A DNA stretch of 64,000 bases from Sipunculus nudus (GCA_026874595.1 CM049311.1:61198453-61262452); one strand, 5' to 3'. Counted from the stretch's first letter, positions 37,701-47,655 are shown. The notes: generated by a model not told the origin, from the sequence alone. Made by a program: numbers and translations.

Positions 37701-38165
37701 ATTCAAAATACACACGTACAAGGACTGAAGAAGTGTCACCTCATTTATATTACGTATGTATTGTAAGGGGACTTTTTATTTGAATTAAACATTACGTATA
37801 ATCCATGTTGACTTGATGTAACCTCATTGCTACACAGGAAACGTGTCCTTTTTGTTATCTTCTCGAACCAGAGATCTAAAATTGGGCAATCAAACTATGG
37901 ATAACTATATTTGAATTATGTTAATATTGTTTATAAATATTAACGAAATACCTTTATCATTTCAGGATCAGACACCACTCTAGCAGAGGAACTTGATGAA
38001 ATGCGTCGACAGCGGCTCTGTAAGATCTGCCTGGACGCTGAAGCTAATTTACTTTTATTGAAATGTGGTCACTTAGTGGCTTGTGTTGATTGTGGTAGAA
38101 GACTTACCAGGTGTCCAGTTTGTAGAGGTGTTATAAGGGGAAGTGTTAAAGCTTACTTGTCCTAA
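20943..38165 (+). CDS. Inhibitor of apoptosis protein, BIR-BIR-BIR-UBA-RING (cIAP/XIAP-like), five coding exons
   Basis: Joined exons 20943-22269, 28502-28686, 32956-33007, 36062-36421 and 37966-38165 keep one frame through GT-AG introns (phases 1, 0, 1, 1) and give 707 residues. BIR1 is about 28-93 (zinc ligands C62, C65, H82, C89), BIR2 about 287-362 (C329, C332, H349, C357) and BIR3 about 415-485 (C450, C453, H470, C477). The UBA domain is about 536-583. The C3HC4 RING is 660-694 (C660, C663, C675, H677, C681, C684, C691, C694). No CARD is present. By family, the RING is an E3 ubiquitin ligase, the UBA binds ubiquitin chains, and BIR3 keeps the groove residues (W, D, E, W at the XIAP 310/314/319/323 positions) that bind IAP-binding motifs. 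It should act in the cytoplasm on caspases or immune and TNF-type signalling. The start is the first in-frame ATG after an in-frame stop at 20892; untranslated 5' exons are not located. Orthology to a single vertebrate BIRC gene cannot be assigned. Confidence 0.93.
22270..24824. other. Intron 1 of IAP gene 1, first part, no recognised insert
   Basis: About 2.5 kb of ordinary intron sequence. An 84-codon minus frame (24089-24343) rich in Cys, Pro and Lys looks protein-like, but I recognise no family and find no splice partners. Confidence 0.45.
24830..25180 (+). mobile_element. tRNA-derived SINE
   Basis: It begins with an RNA polymerase III type-2 promoter: box A-like tgtggctcaagagaagagcg at about 24845 and box B ggttcgaatctc at about 24891. 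A body follows with gcccacccggggtgagcgc-type text and a region ending near aacataaaaggaagcgag. The arms at the head do not form a proper acceptor stem, so it is a SINE and not a working tRNA. It lies in intron 1 of IAP gene 1, in the sense direction. The 3' limit is approximate. Confidence 0.75.
25181..26229. other. Intron 1, stretch with no recognised feature
   Basis: Ordinary intron sequence with two A-rich runs (about 25218 and 25950). Nothing recognised. Confidence 0.45.
26230..27850. repeat. Modular repeat family D
   Basis: It starts with a GTC-rich leader (gtgtcgtcggccgtcgggtg, about 26251) and runs into diverged modules with aaacggcagga, catcaccaa-type blocks and ggtgacgccacctgcatcg (about 26670). 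Further variants lie near 26823, 27117 and 27326 (ggggcgccacctgcag). Its far end (27580-27670) is shared with 965-1090. It sits in intron 1 of IAP gene 1. Plan and palindrome are like families A-C, but the module text differs. Confidence 0.65.
27851..28501. other. End of intron 1, no recognised feature
   Basis: Ordinary intron sequence up to the polypyrimidine tract and acceptor before exon 2. Confidence 0.5.
28502..28686 (+). CDS. IAP gene 1, exon 2 (second half of BIR3)
   Basis: Acceptor ctttcag, donor gtaagt, entry phase 1, exit phase 0. It encodes [16 protein letters not shown], then [16 protein letters not shown]: the CxxC, His and Cys zinc ligands with canonical spacing and a type-II peptide groove. 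It is in a different frame from the 74-codon open frame over the same bases, so it is only seen by following the splice phase. Confidence 0.93.
29340..29590 (-). mobile_element. tRNA-derived SINE, minus strand
   Basis: On the minus strand, box A-like cagctgagcggttaaac (about 29567-29583) and box B gggttcgatcc (about 29531-29541) lie at tRNA spacing, with a pyrimidine-rich body running down to about 29340. The head resembles a Leu/Ser-type tRNA. It is a different family from the SINE at 24830. It lies in intron 2 of IAP gene 1. Confidence 0.7.
29755..30720 (+). repeat. Modular repeat family A, diverged copy with near-perfect end palindrome
   Basis: The start is a 13-bp inverted repeat with a one-base centre (29762-29774 against 29776-29788), the best-kept form of the family's terminal hairpin. 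Diverged modules follow, with gggcacaactcgtag, aggtcactgtgac and similar blocks. It is older or from a different subfamily than the copies at 2930 and 16028. It lies in intron 2 of IAP gene 1. Confidence 0.65.
31030..31082. other. Short hairpin
   Basis: AGGCAGCGGAAATC (about 31031) is complementary, with small bulges, to GATTTTCCCGCTGCCT (about 31066) across a loop of some 20 bases. No longer terminal repeat is evident around it. Confidence 0.45.
31714..31771. repeat. (CA)n(TA)n compound microsatellite
   Basis: About 18 CA units run directly into TA units, in intron 2 of IAP gene 1. The minus-strand open frame across it is an artefact. Confidence 0.95.
31772..32955. other. End of intron 2, no recognised feature
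   Basis: Contains a 134-codon + open frame (32311-32715) that is hydrophobic and AT-driven, with no recognised domain. I do not call it a gene. Confidence 0.45.
32956..33007 (+). CDS. IAP gene 1, exon 3 (short linker)
   Basis: A 52-base exon between tttgtag and gtaagg, entry phase 0, exit phase 1, encoding [17 protein letters not shown]. It has no domain. Its size and phases match the 49-base exon 3 of gene 2, which supports the call. The acceptor could shift by two bases, but that would break the frame. Confidence 0.75.
33440..33908 (+). mobile_element. Non-LTR reverse transcriptase fragment (dead)
   Basis: Across two frames the + strand shows RT blocks in order: [16 protein letters not shown] (about 33585), the NYRGIS block in a shifted frame (about 33660), [13 protein letters not shown] (about 33750), and [17 protein letters not shown] (about 33865), which covers RT motif A with the second Asp of the usual DASKAFD pattern kept. 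Frame changes and a stop make it inactive. It is cut off abruptly by a T run at about 33911, the tail of another insertion. Confidence 0.8.
33911..34675 (-). mobile_element. LINE 3' end with poly(A) tail, minus strand
   Basis: The + strand T run at about 33911-33919 is the A tail of a minus-strand insertion. Its 3' UTR would be 33920-34362. The C-terminal ORF2 piece is 34363-34665, reading [34 protein letters not shown] and KKWDESF, the tail pattern after the RT of L1-type LINEs. It is 5'-truncated. It inserted next to, and probably into, the older + strand RT fragment at 33440-33908. Confidence 0.7.
34680..35735. repeat. Diverged minisatellite of about 49 bp, split by an insertion
   Basis: Units contain gtgtcactggcagttctcat, then caaatgagtaccgtgacc. 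The tcatcaa-type core recurs every 41-53 bases from 34690 to 34930 and again from 35424 to 35711. The gap between is an unrelated element (34960-35400). The array lies in intron 3 of IAP gene 1. Confidence 0.75.
34960..35400. mobile_element. Repeat family F inserted in the minisatellite
   Basis: It starts with a hairpin, cccccgcttcctcggaacgg, then a long GTCT/GTCC leader (34998-35050). It ends near ggcggaagcgaagaac, whose complement partly repeats the start. The minisatellite continues on both sides, so this is a clean insertion of roughly 440 bp. A related start appears at the last bases of the window (63990) and at 38699. Confidence 0.65.
36062..36421 (+). CDS. IAP gene 1, exon 4 (UBA domain)
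   Basis: A 360-base exon between ctttccag and gtgagt, phases 1 to 1. It encodes a UBA of the IAP type: [19 protein letters not shown], then [19 protein letters not shown], with the MGY/MGF loop and the helix-3 leucines. In cIAPs and XIAP this domain binds ubiquitin chains. A Ser/Thr/Pro-rich tail leads to the RING exon. Confidence 0.9.
36780..37640. repeat. Modular repeat family E in intron 4 of IAP gene 1
   Basis: Two diverged modules, each with a cataaagt(g)ta-ttttggctt-type block and aaatatctcaacagccactg or its counterpart. They carry ggtggcgcaacc (about 36912) and an exact GGTGGCGCCACC at 37240-37251. A short ctccgtccacc leader lies at about 36811. Confidence 0.65.
37966..38165 (+). CDS. 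IAP gene 1, exon 5 (RING finger and stop)
   Basis: Acceptor atttcag, entry phase 1. It encodes an acidic lead ([11 protein letters not shown]) and a C-terminal C3HC4 [22 protein letters not shown], then [15 protein letters not shown], ending VKAYLS and TAA at 38163-38165. Placement of the RING at the very C-terminus is the IAP rule; the last residues take part in RING dimerisation and E2 contact in known members. I saw no convincing poly(A) signal close downstream. Confidence 0.95.
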
Positions 38166-38690
38166 TTAAGTTTGTAAAAGGACTGAAGTTATTTTTTAAT
38201 GTTTTGAAATGATTTTTACTTGTTCATAAATTTAAAGCAATTTATAAGATTAAGTGTTGATCAAATATGTTTTTATTATTAATATTTAAAACGCGTCAGA
38301 AAAACCGTTGTCTCCTCTTTGAAACTGTCATAATGTATAGTCGTTATTATTATCTATACATGTATACTTATACATGTTACTTATTTGAACAGACAAAGAG
38401 AAAAAAATATAATTTTGTATACCTGATTTATGTGTCATTATGTGTAATTTGGCTTTGTGAATAAGAAACGCTGCACCAGTTCATAGCCTTTAAATATACT
38501 AGGCAGAGTTATATATTGTCTCATATATTTTATGTTCCTGGAGATGTTTGTGATGAATACAATGTGTAGATTGATAGAGCTACCCTATGACCTCTAACAA
38601 GTTTCAGGACTTACATGAACTCATGTGAGGAGATTCCATCACATGTAATAACTGACCATCATTCAGGGCTATTGATACGAACAATAATCT
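38166..38690. other. Region after IAP gene 1, presumably 3' UTR
   Basis: AT-rich. No standard AATAAA was seen close to the stop. A hydrophobic 65-codon frame here has no recognised domain. Confidence 0.4.
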
Positions 38691-38694
38691 TTGC

Positions 38695-39480
38695 TTTTAG
38701 TCCCCGTCGTAAGGAATGAGGACCTCTAAAATGGCCCACGCCTGTCCGTCCGTCTGGCCCAATTCTTTTGCCAAATACCCCATCTGCTTTTAGTTCTGAC
38801 CGAATTTCACAGTCATACTCGGCACATGACTGACATATGATTATGTTCTGTAGGTGGCTCCATCCTGTATAGCGACTTTCTGCTTTAAACAATGGTCTTT
38901 TTTCACTTTTCTTTACATAAGTCAGTAAATAAGAACACTTTAGCCTTCAAATCATATGGAGAAAATAGGTAGGGAAATTCAATGAATACTATATTGAATA
39001 GAATTATTTTCAGACTGATGTTTCCACAGGACTAAACACATGACTCGCATGTAGTTAAACATGCCGCTTGCGTCACTTCTGTTTATCGATAAACCGCAGG
39101 TGGCGTCACCTCTGTTTGACGTTAAAACTGCACGTGGCGTCACCTCTGTTTAACGTTAAAACTGCAGGTGGCCTCACCTCTGTTTCACGTTAAATCTGCA
39201 GGTGGCGTCACCTCTGTTTAACGTTAAAACTGCAGGTGGAGTCATCTCTGTTCAACGTTAAAACTGTAGGTGGCGCCACCTCTGTTTAACGACTTTGTGC
39301 GGTCCAAAATGGTCTTTTCCACTTTCCTTCAGATAAGTCAGTACATGAGAAGACTTAAGCCTTAACATCATTTGGAAGGATTTCTTGGAGCTAAGGGAAT
39401 ACAATGAATACTACATTGAATAGAATTTCAGACTGATTTTTTCCAAAGGACTTGGAATTATGATGATTGTCTGATTTCAC
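38695..39480. repeat. Interspersed repeat (family F-like start) containing a minisatellite
   Basis: It starts tttagtccccgtcgtaag, has a short gtccgtccgtc leader (about 38747), and two diverged blocks with cttttctttacataagtcag / cactttccttcagataagtc on either side of the 34-bp minisatellite. Confidence 0.6.
39063..39290. repeat. 34-bp minisatellite built from two palindromes
   Basis: The cag/tag anchor recurs at 39097, 39131, 39165, 39199, 39233 and 39267, exactly 34 bp apart. Each unit holds GGTGGCGTCACC (exact palindrome GGTGGCGCCACC in the last, 39269-39280) and TTTAACGTTAAA, itself a palindrome. The first half-unit is diverged. Confidence 0.95.
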
Positions 39481-41100
39481 ATGTTTTCATACATGGGGCA
39501 AAATATTTTGCCTATTATTTCATGATCAGTCAGTCAAATCATTACAAACGTTTTAGACATGATGAATTATTTCACCGCTATGGGATGTTTGCCGGAAGAT
39601 GAGACTACCTCTATTAGCTTACTCTCCCTCAATTATTCAGTAAAAGTTTAAATTCATCTTTCCAATCATGGTCAACTGTATCTTTGATCAAGAGACTGTA
39701 TCTTCGATTTCAGGTTTTTATAGATGATATTTACAATCAAGTTTTCGCAATTGTTTACATGATGTTAAATGTACTACCAAATATTCCAGCTACAGAAGGA
39801 GCTGGTAGCACAAACTCTCCAGGCATATTTCGTGGCCACAACCAAGACAGCCATCTATTTTTTTTTATAACCTCTCCCTCGGCATCTCTTTTTCAAATCT
39901 GTCTAATTTACAAATTTTATCCCCCATTGCTCACAGTTAAAACGGGGTGGATAACAAAAGAGTTGAAATCCAGTTTGTATTTTGCGAATATTTTGAATTT
40001 AAAAGGGGTTCTTGCCAAAGTTAGGGGATATTTGGGTATCACACTCCTAGTTAAACCGATGTGACGGAGGACTAATTGTGCCTCATAGTATATATAGTCA
40101 TGTTATTCTGTCAAATATACATATAGATTTATTGCGACCATACATTTTTTCAAAGCCTTGGACCATAATGTGACTAAAAATCGATGTTTGCATCCCTCCC
40201 CCCCCCCCCCCCCCCCCCGCCATTTTGAAAAAAAAACGTGGGCCATGTTAAAACCTTGGCTATGTATCACTCGAGAACAGCCATTGTAAACAGGGCTTAC
40301 CCAAGAAAACTTTTCTTTGTTGATTGTTGGTTAACTTTATCTGTATTATCGTTTTCTGCTACTCAACAATATGTATTTTACATATTTAATGAGATAATTT
40401 GCATTTCTGAATAAATGAGTGGACTTAATTATTTAATAAATAAACCTATTGATTATTTGTCATTTTATAGAAACAGTAAAGTATTTGAGGTAAAAAAAAT
40501 TGGATTGGATAAGATATAACGTTTGTTTAAATAAAATCTCGTATTTTTTTGTTAAATAAATGCAGATAATTTAGGCAAATTATTTAGATTAAAGGTAGTG
40601 GTCATTTATAAGAACATCATATCGGAAAAAGCTGATTATTATTATATTACTAATTAGCCGTAATTTATACTGTTTTTCATTTAAAAGATAATTTTCATAT
40701 TTGCGTTATTCATCAACTAATTTGCATAAACAAATGTGTTAATGTCAAATGGGAATTGCGATACTGATTGGAAAATAAAAAAAATGATGTTATTAGGAAG
40801 CATATATTCAGTGTGATTTAAATGGTATGTCTGTTTCAAATTATGTTGTCCAGTAATATATAATTTGCTAACTTGCATATGCATTGAGCATCTGATTGGT
40901 TATTGCTGTCAAGGTGTTAGTGGCTAAGCGTGTCCATTTACTGTATACAAAATTAAGTTGATTCACCAATTTAAAGAAATATTTCAATTTCGGCATATTA
41001 GCATTTTTAAATTAAAATTATTAACAGAGGGTGTCCAACTCATTGTCTTGTGATGTTTTTCTCAAAGTGAATGAATATGATATCCTTTCCATGTGTATTG
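39481..41100. other. No recognised gene; poly-C run
   Basis: A 126-codon + frame (39684-40064) has no recognised domain or splice context. A C run lies at about 40197-40218. The rest is AT-rich. Confidence 0.4.
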
Positions 41101-41141
41101 ATGTTTGCAGTATATGGCTTGATGTTTGCAGTATATGGCTT
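41099..41141. repeat. 21-bp tandem duplication
   Basis: ttgatgtttgcagtatatgg is present twice in immediate succession. It is a small local duplication. Confidence 0.85.
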
Positions 41142-41145
41142 TGCT

Positions 41146-42900
41146 CATATTATCATGGGTTAATTGGCACAAACATGGAAAATACGGATCCAATCCAATT
41201 AAACACAAAGGGTACAATTGAACACTTCGGATAATGTGTACTTGTTCTGCATCCAAGTAAAAAGCCAATATGATCAAAGAATGATAACAACGGAGGCCTT
41301 AGCTCCATGCAGTCATGGTTGCTTGATATGGGTCACTTTTTAGCATACAAAATACAAAAAAATGGACAGTGTCTGAGAAAAAGTCAATGATAGTGGCTTA
41401 AATGGTCTATGAAACTGACATTTTGTAAACCAACGATATTTGAAGCTATATATAGGGTGCCAATGTTTTAAGAGAAAATACTACCACGTGTTTCTGTTAG
41501 AGTCTATTAAATTTGACAGATCAGAACATATACCCTTAAATGACACTTATTCCGATGTTACATATTATGGAAATATAAACTTTCAGTTAACAGTATGCTC
41601 TACACAGTGTAACAAATGCATACAAATATATACCCTACATATAATACTTGGATTTTAGCATACCGTATTCGTGAATGCATATTTTGTTTTGCTTATGTCA
41701 AACAAAGTACATTCATAACATATATACCAGAACAAGATACAGACAAAGGAGGCAATAATATGATGACCGCGATCTCCATCATAACCCATGGCCACTTACT
41801 TGAGGCTTTATATTACATATTCTATTTTCTATTGGTCTCGGTTCATTTTCTTACATATGCCATGCATGTATATTACAGGGGACCTATTCCAGTACATTTT
41901 CTGTGGAATATACCAACAACTGTCTCACCATTTTGTACAGTTTAACAATAGGTATCTGGCCCTATAAATGTATTTTAAAATAACATATGGCATATCATGT
42001 AATAGACCTTCACCACGAGCATGCGCACTGCACGTAACGGTCGTCTGCTCGGTTCGGGTCCTTTGATCTAGCATTGCGGGTTTTGTTCAATGAAAGTAGA
42101 AACATGCCACACACAGAAAGGAACCCCACCGCTCATGATAAGATCGGAATCTTTTACTTTTTTTTCATTTAATATATTTCAAAAGTCTCTTTGTTTTTTT
42201 AGTAAAATAACGGACCCGAATTATTCGTGTTAAATTTCCCCAACAGATGTCGTTGGTGTGGTGGAAAAGGTCTATTCGATCAATATTATAAATGAGTATA
42301 ATGTGACTTAAACGTACATTTTCATACTAGTAATGTATACGTAATTGCATATGTGAGCACATCATGTATCAGCATGTATAAAATAAAATATACATCTCAA
42401 TGAAGCTTATTGAATAAATATTATAACGAGTTGATAATATATTTCATGAATAACAAGGGCCCAGAGGCACAGATAGTCCCCCGCCCTATTCGTAACTGAA
42501 ATACTTATTATTTGTGACATGCTTTCCCTTTGGATTTGCTTAAATAGGATAATTCAGGATCCTAAGGTGTCTTGTGTAATGAATGCAACTAAACAAGAAG
42601 AGCAGGTTCACAAAATTTCGGAATAATCCATGATATAATTCATGAAACTTCTTAATGAGAATTGATTTGAACTAAGAAGGTCATCAAATAAGGCATTAAA
42701 ATACTGCAGTTATCACTCAAACAATTTTTTTCATAAAAAGGAATTAAATGATCAGTGGATGTGTTTTGTAATTCCTATCCATTGACATTCTCTATAGGGT
42801 GAAACTGTAGGACAGTGAGAAACAATCATAGGTAATGTAAGCAGCTCATATCTATGGACATGAAATATCATACACTGATGATAAGTACTGGTAATGGGGC
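41146..42900. other. No recognised feature
   Basis: Open frames at 41440-41658 and 41616-41945 show no recognised domain. A C/G run (about 42899-42921) ends the stretch. Confidence 0.4.
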
Positions 42901-42944
42901 CCCGGGGGGGGGGGGGGGGGCGGGCACCTTTTCTGGTTACAGAT

Positions 42945-44010
42945 TATCAGTGGCGCTACCTGTCTTATGTATGCGATAAAACTCCATGATGTACGGCTGT
43001 GCAGTTTCAGGCCAATACCTTACATCATAACTGAGATACGTGTAATTTTTACCTAATATAGATATGTAGATGCCAATAACTAAAAAAAAAAAGATTATAG
43101 ATGGCGCCACCCAGAGTTAAGTACATAATAAAGCTATCCAAAAGCTTACTATAGACACACATATTGCGCAAATCTGCTGAATGACTCCTGAAATATGGGC
43201 GATTTTTAGCTCAGCTGAATGAAAGTCATCTGAGCTATAGCGATCACTCTTTGTCCGTCGTCCGTCTGTCTCTCTGTTCGTTAGCAAGGCACAAATGGAA
43301 ACCCTGGACCTGTAAATTTATGATTGAAAATCCATTAATGTCCATGAAAAATCTCATTGGGAACTTGAAATTAGGTCACTGTGACCTACACTTCTGAGCT
43401 ATGAGACTTGAAGGTACCCCCAAGAATAATTAAAAATGTGATACAAAAGTCCAGCATCTGAATAACTAAAGCATTGATTGCCATGATTCTTTCCATGCAC
43501 ATTTATCATGGAGTGTTTCATCATTTCCTGAAGGCTGGTTGCGCCTCCTGTATTTAATTCTAATTTTCGCATTTGTTTTCTCTGTAATGAGACCGTCGGA
43601 TGAAGCAGTCCATCCGTTAATAGGGCACAAATCGTTACCGTTCGATCTAGAAAATTTTAACTGTACATCCAGGGAGGTCCGAGGCAAATCTCCTTGAAAA
43701 CCTGAAATCAGGTCATGATACCTATATTTTGTGAACCACAGGCTGAAAACATGATTTTGCCGATTACAAGTGGCACCATCTGTCTTATGAACGCGATAAA
43801 TCCATTCACGATCTATGCTGTGCAAAAAAATTTGGCCGATAGCTTACAACATTCCTGAGATAAGTTTCACCTTAAATAGACGCATAGATGGCTATAATGG
43901 AAAAATAATTATAGATAGTGGTACCAGGGTTCAGTACTTGATAAAGCTATCCAAGAGGTTTACACAGTAATAAACATGGAGGAAATATGTTGAACCACTC
44001 TTGAGATACG
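42945..44010. repeat. Nested repeats: family A copy between two copies of another unit
   Basis: A unit with gtggcgctacctgtcttatg, gctgtgca and aagctatccaa lies at 42949-43190 and again at about 43768-43980 (gtggcaccatctgtcttatg and so on). Between them is a short family A copy (43205-43765) with its ttttagctcagctga end, GTCC leader (43253-43285) and two modules. Either A inserted into a tandem pair, or both belong to one composite. Confidence 0.65.
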
Positions 44011-44345
44011 GATGATAGAAGCAAAAATGACCTATTCATGGTCAGTCCAATAGAAAAATAATCATGTCTCCAATTTAAAAAGGCTTCGTCCTCTGTCATA
44101 TATCTATGCGCACGAAAAAATTGATAAAGATCAGTCAACAACTTCTTGAGTTATCTGGCACACAAGATTTGTCTGCGGCGACGCGACCGTATCAAAACCA
44201 TAGTATCCTCAACTACTCGGTCTGGAGCTACAATAAACCATTCACATGCATTTTATTTCTGTTAAAATGCACATTTAAGTCACATGCATATATTTCTCTT
44301 GCTCCATGATAGATGTGACCAAGGTTTATGAAAGATATAGTCTGT

Positions 44346-44444
44346 GGCGTCAATTTTTTTTAAGGGTGGGGGGGGGGGATGACTTTGTCTATATATACAC
44401 ACACACACATATACAACTTTTCAGCGTCTCTAAGTTACATATTC

Positions 44445-44487
<43 letters not shown>

Positions 44488-44654
44488 AATTCTAAGCAAG
44501 GTTTAGATATAACTTTTTTAATGGATCCAGTATTTAATTCTATTTATTAATATATTTCATTTGCAATAGTATAATATTGTTCTCTGAAAAGTTGGGGGAT
44601 GATAACATTGACCATCCCCCACTTGCCATCCCCCCCTATATTGACGCCCCTGGA
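44346..44654. mobile_element. Short inverted-repeat element (MITE-like)
   Basis: The left end GGCGTCAAT then a G-rich run and GGATGAC (44347-44385) mirrors the right end, where CATCCCCCCC and ATTGACGCC occur (about 44626-44648). About 300 bp with no coding capacity. A CA tract (about 44398-44409) and a TA tract (44447-44484) lie inside. Target duplication was not resolved. Confidence 0.6.
44447..44484. repeat. (TA)n microsatellite
   Basis: About 18 TA units inside the inverted-repeat element. Confidence 0.95.
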
Positions 44655-44659
44655 TATAG

Positions 44660-46142
44660 GTGACATTTCCAGACTACTTCAGTAATAACTAGAAAATAAT
44701 CTTTTACCTCACAGAGAGGGCACGACCACAGGTGGTGCCATCTGCTGGTGAAATATCAAAAACAAAATTCAATATAAAGCATTAAAACAAAATAAGTCAG
44801 GGTAAGGAAACACCAATAAAACTATAAAATTTATAATTTTTATTAGTTTGTGCCTTTTTTACATATTTCAAAAAAGTATCTGTAGATATTAGATATGATA
44901 CCAATATATGTCAGTGTTTGTCTCATTATTTAAATAATGACACTCTGACAGACAGAAATGTGATAATTCTTAAAATGATACAACTGCACGTCCATATGTG
45001 ATATCTAAACATGGATGGATTTAATTGTTGGCATGATATATAGCCCTGATGTATCAATCGATGCAAGAGGACAGGTATGATTATCCATATGCTTTGACAT
45101 GACTCGATTATTGATTATTGGTATGATTATCCGTTGCCCTGAGAAGAATCGAAATACCGTATTTCCTTTATAAGACACTGGGCCTTGAAGAGTCGCCTGC
45201 CTTATTTAGTGGCCGGGACAAAACTGTGTCTCAGAAAAATAAACGTAGGCCTTAAATAGACGACGGCCTTGTTCAGCGGCTGAGTTTCAGAGTACATTTC
45301 ATGTTTGCCCCCAGATGTCTGTTCCCCTCGCTATAATGTGTGCATTTACGGGTCAAATTGACAGGAGACTGTTGTATGAATTTCGGTTTGTGTGTGTGTT
45401 GATAATATATTTAATTCCTCAGTCAATCTTTTCTTATGGGCATGACTATTTTATTCATAAGTGACATTTGCCCATTCTGATTTGTCCATTCTGATTGAAT
45501 TCGATCACCGTTTCTAGTAAATTTTATACAATTACAATGTCAGCAATGAGAAAGCCGACACCAATACCAATGCGCGCCCCTTGCTTCCATTTTAAAGCGC
45601 TGTCTTTTAAGTGCGTCCCATCTGTTACCAAAACTACGCTTCAGAGTTTTCAATAAGAGTTATATATGGTATTTACACTGTCGACGACCAATACATTCGT
45701 TTGATATCACTGCCCGGAAGGAATGGACTTTCCAGGTTCTTTTAAACGGTAGACTAGAACTGCAAGAACTCACACATACACTCAAGATGATGAGAGATAT
45801 GTGTGTAGCAAAAACAATAAAAGTATAATAAAATCAAACTTACAATTTTTTGAAGAGGCTTTCAAAAGACAAGGTAAAATGATCCTTAGAATCTACAAAA
45901 AAATCAAAAGGACAAAATTCCTGATTAATTCTGACACTCGCCGTAACCACAGATAACACAAAAAGTTCGCCAGGCAACCCGGCCGCTAGTCACATGATCA
46001 TCGTGCACGTGACTTAGGAATGTACTCCTCGAGTCCAAGCGGTTTATCACTGTATACACACGCACTAGTGCTTCTCGCTTTTAAACAATACACTGGCTTG
46101 ACACAATCCCAGACTCCTTAAGTACTCGCTTCTCTATTCATT
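44660..46142. other. No recognised gene
   Basis: Near 45163 a segment taccgtatttcctttataag followed by repeated ggccttgaa/ggccttaaat text resembles the ends of a widespread invertebrate short repeat, but I cannot bound it. The rest shows nothing recognised. Confidence 0.35.
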
Positions 46143-47655
46143 GACATGCATAAAACGCTGCAGAGAAGTCCATTATTATCAGCACCACCATTAACCCACT
46201 ATCAAGAGCTTCCGCTATATCTGAATGGACCTTTAGAAGCGCCGGCTCAGTACAGTGATTCTATTGATAAACTGATTGCAGGCTGTTGCAGAGATCATTG
46301 GAGACTTATTCACAAAGTTGATAACCAGAGGTGTGAGATGAGGGAAGCAGTCCTTAACCAGCCACAATGGGGCCTGGTCCAGGACATAATATACTTGTTG
46401 GGAGCTTTCATAATCAGCTTGGGATCTCTTACTCAGTGGCAAGTCTAAACAAAGGAAGCGGATATTTTGAAAGGGCATGTCCGATGCTAGTTTGTCATCA
46501 CAATCACCCTGGGTGGTCTCGAACATTTTCTGTGATCTTTTGTGAGAGGAAATCTCAAAATTTCCACTCAAGCGCATCAGGTGAGTCTATAGTTGGGAGG
46601 AGTGTTATACCATTTTGTCTGAGCAGATATCTTATTACTTTGAGCATGTTGGCCTGGTTCTGATCAAATTCACTCAGTTTCATGTAGTAGTGATCCCGCT
46701 TGGCCTGATTTATAATTCTGTTCACAGTTGTGCACTGGTGTTACCTTATGAACGATAAGCTTAGATTGACACCACTGGCGTTCCACCCTGCGCTTGTACT
46801 GCTTGGCTGCAGCTCATGAGTGTACCACTGTATATTTGGTCTCAAGCATAAAGACTACGTTTGCTGGGGAGCATATGTATCCAGCAGTAAAGCGAAACAA
46901 GGGACATACAATGGACAAGGGCATGACCGAACTCCTTGATAGGAATGTCTTCATCCTTCATGAAGGTCACAAGTTTTAATGTCTTGGACGGTAAAGTTAA
47001 TGCCCGGCGATTACTGAAGCCATGGTCTGCGACTGATTGATTCACAAGGAGTGGGTTAGTCTCGTACGTGAGAGCAACATTAAGTGTGTGGCCTCTGTCG
47101 TGAGTAGGGTCACAGACTCTTTGGACTAGACCATGCGATTCAATGAGACTCATGAATTATGCAAGGGTCACTTTCATTGTTCACGTGGAAGTTCTGATCC
47201 CCGAATAATAGTAGCCATTGGTGAGTGTAAAATACATAACTAAGGTATGTGTCCCACTCTTTCAGGTATCCAATCACTGCAAATCCATTCGAGGCTGTTG
47301 GCGGAGGTCAATACACAACATAATAGAATCTTTATCCGCACTGACAAAACAGTTCACATATTCAATTTGGATAAATGTACCTGCCGAACTAGAGTCGCGC
47401 ACAGTGACCTTCATGTTGCTCTTGAATATAACTGCTACTAAACCGCTAAATTCAGTTTAGTCTCATCCCAATGACAAATGGCGCTTTAATGATATGTATA
47501 TATGATTTATATATCTTAGGATAATGAACCACTTTAACAGTAGATCTGTATAATTTAGGAAACAATATAACGCATTCAAATTCTGGTGGCTTGAAGACTG
47601 GCACACTGATTTCGTTAATCTGGCCAAACAATGACATACAGACTGACAGCAACCC
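46143..47655 (-). mobile_element. CR1/L2-like LINE fragment: endonuclease end through RT motif A (dead)
   Basis: Minus-strand reading, in order: an endonuclease part (SVPVFKPPEFECVILF, about 47590), VCDPTHDRGHTLNVAL (about 47100) followed by the ADHGF block in place of the usual SDH (about 47025), then NRIINQAKRDHYYMKLSEF (about 46700), LDQAPLWLVKDCFPHLTPL (about 46360), and motif A around VVLIIMDFSAAF (about 46160). Frame changes and stops are frequent. It ends just after motif A, so the catalytic YADD region is missing and the 3' part of the element was lost. Confidence 0.85.

Noticed and set aside
39063-39290. Regular 34-bp repeats as a CRISPR array
   Set aside because: Units are directly adjacent, with no unique spacers, and the genome is eukaryotic.
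39684-40064. 126-codon + frame as a gene
   Set aside because: No recognised domain, non-ATG-dependent start, AT-driven composition and no splice partners.
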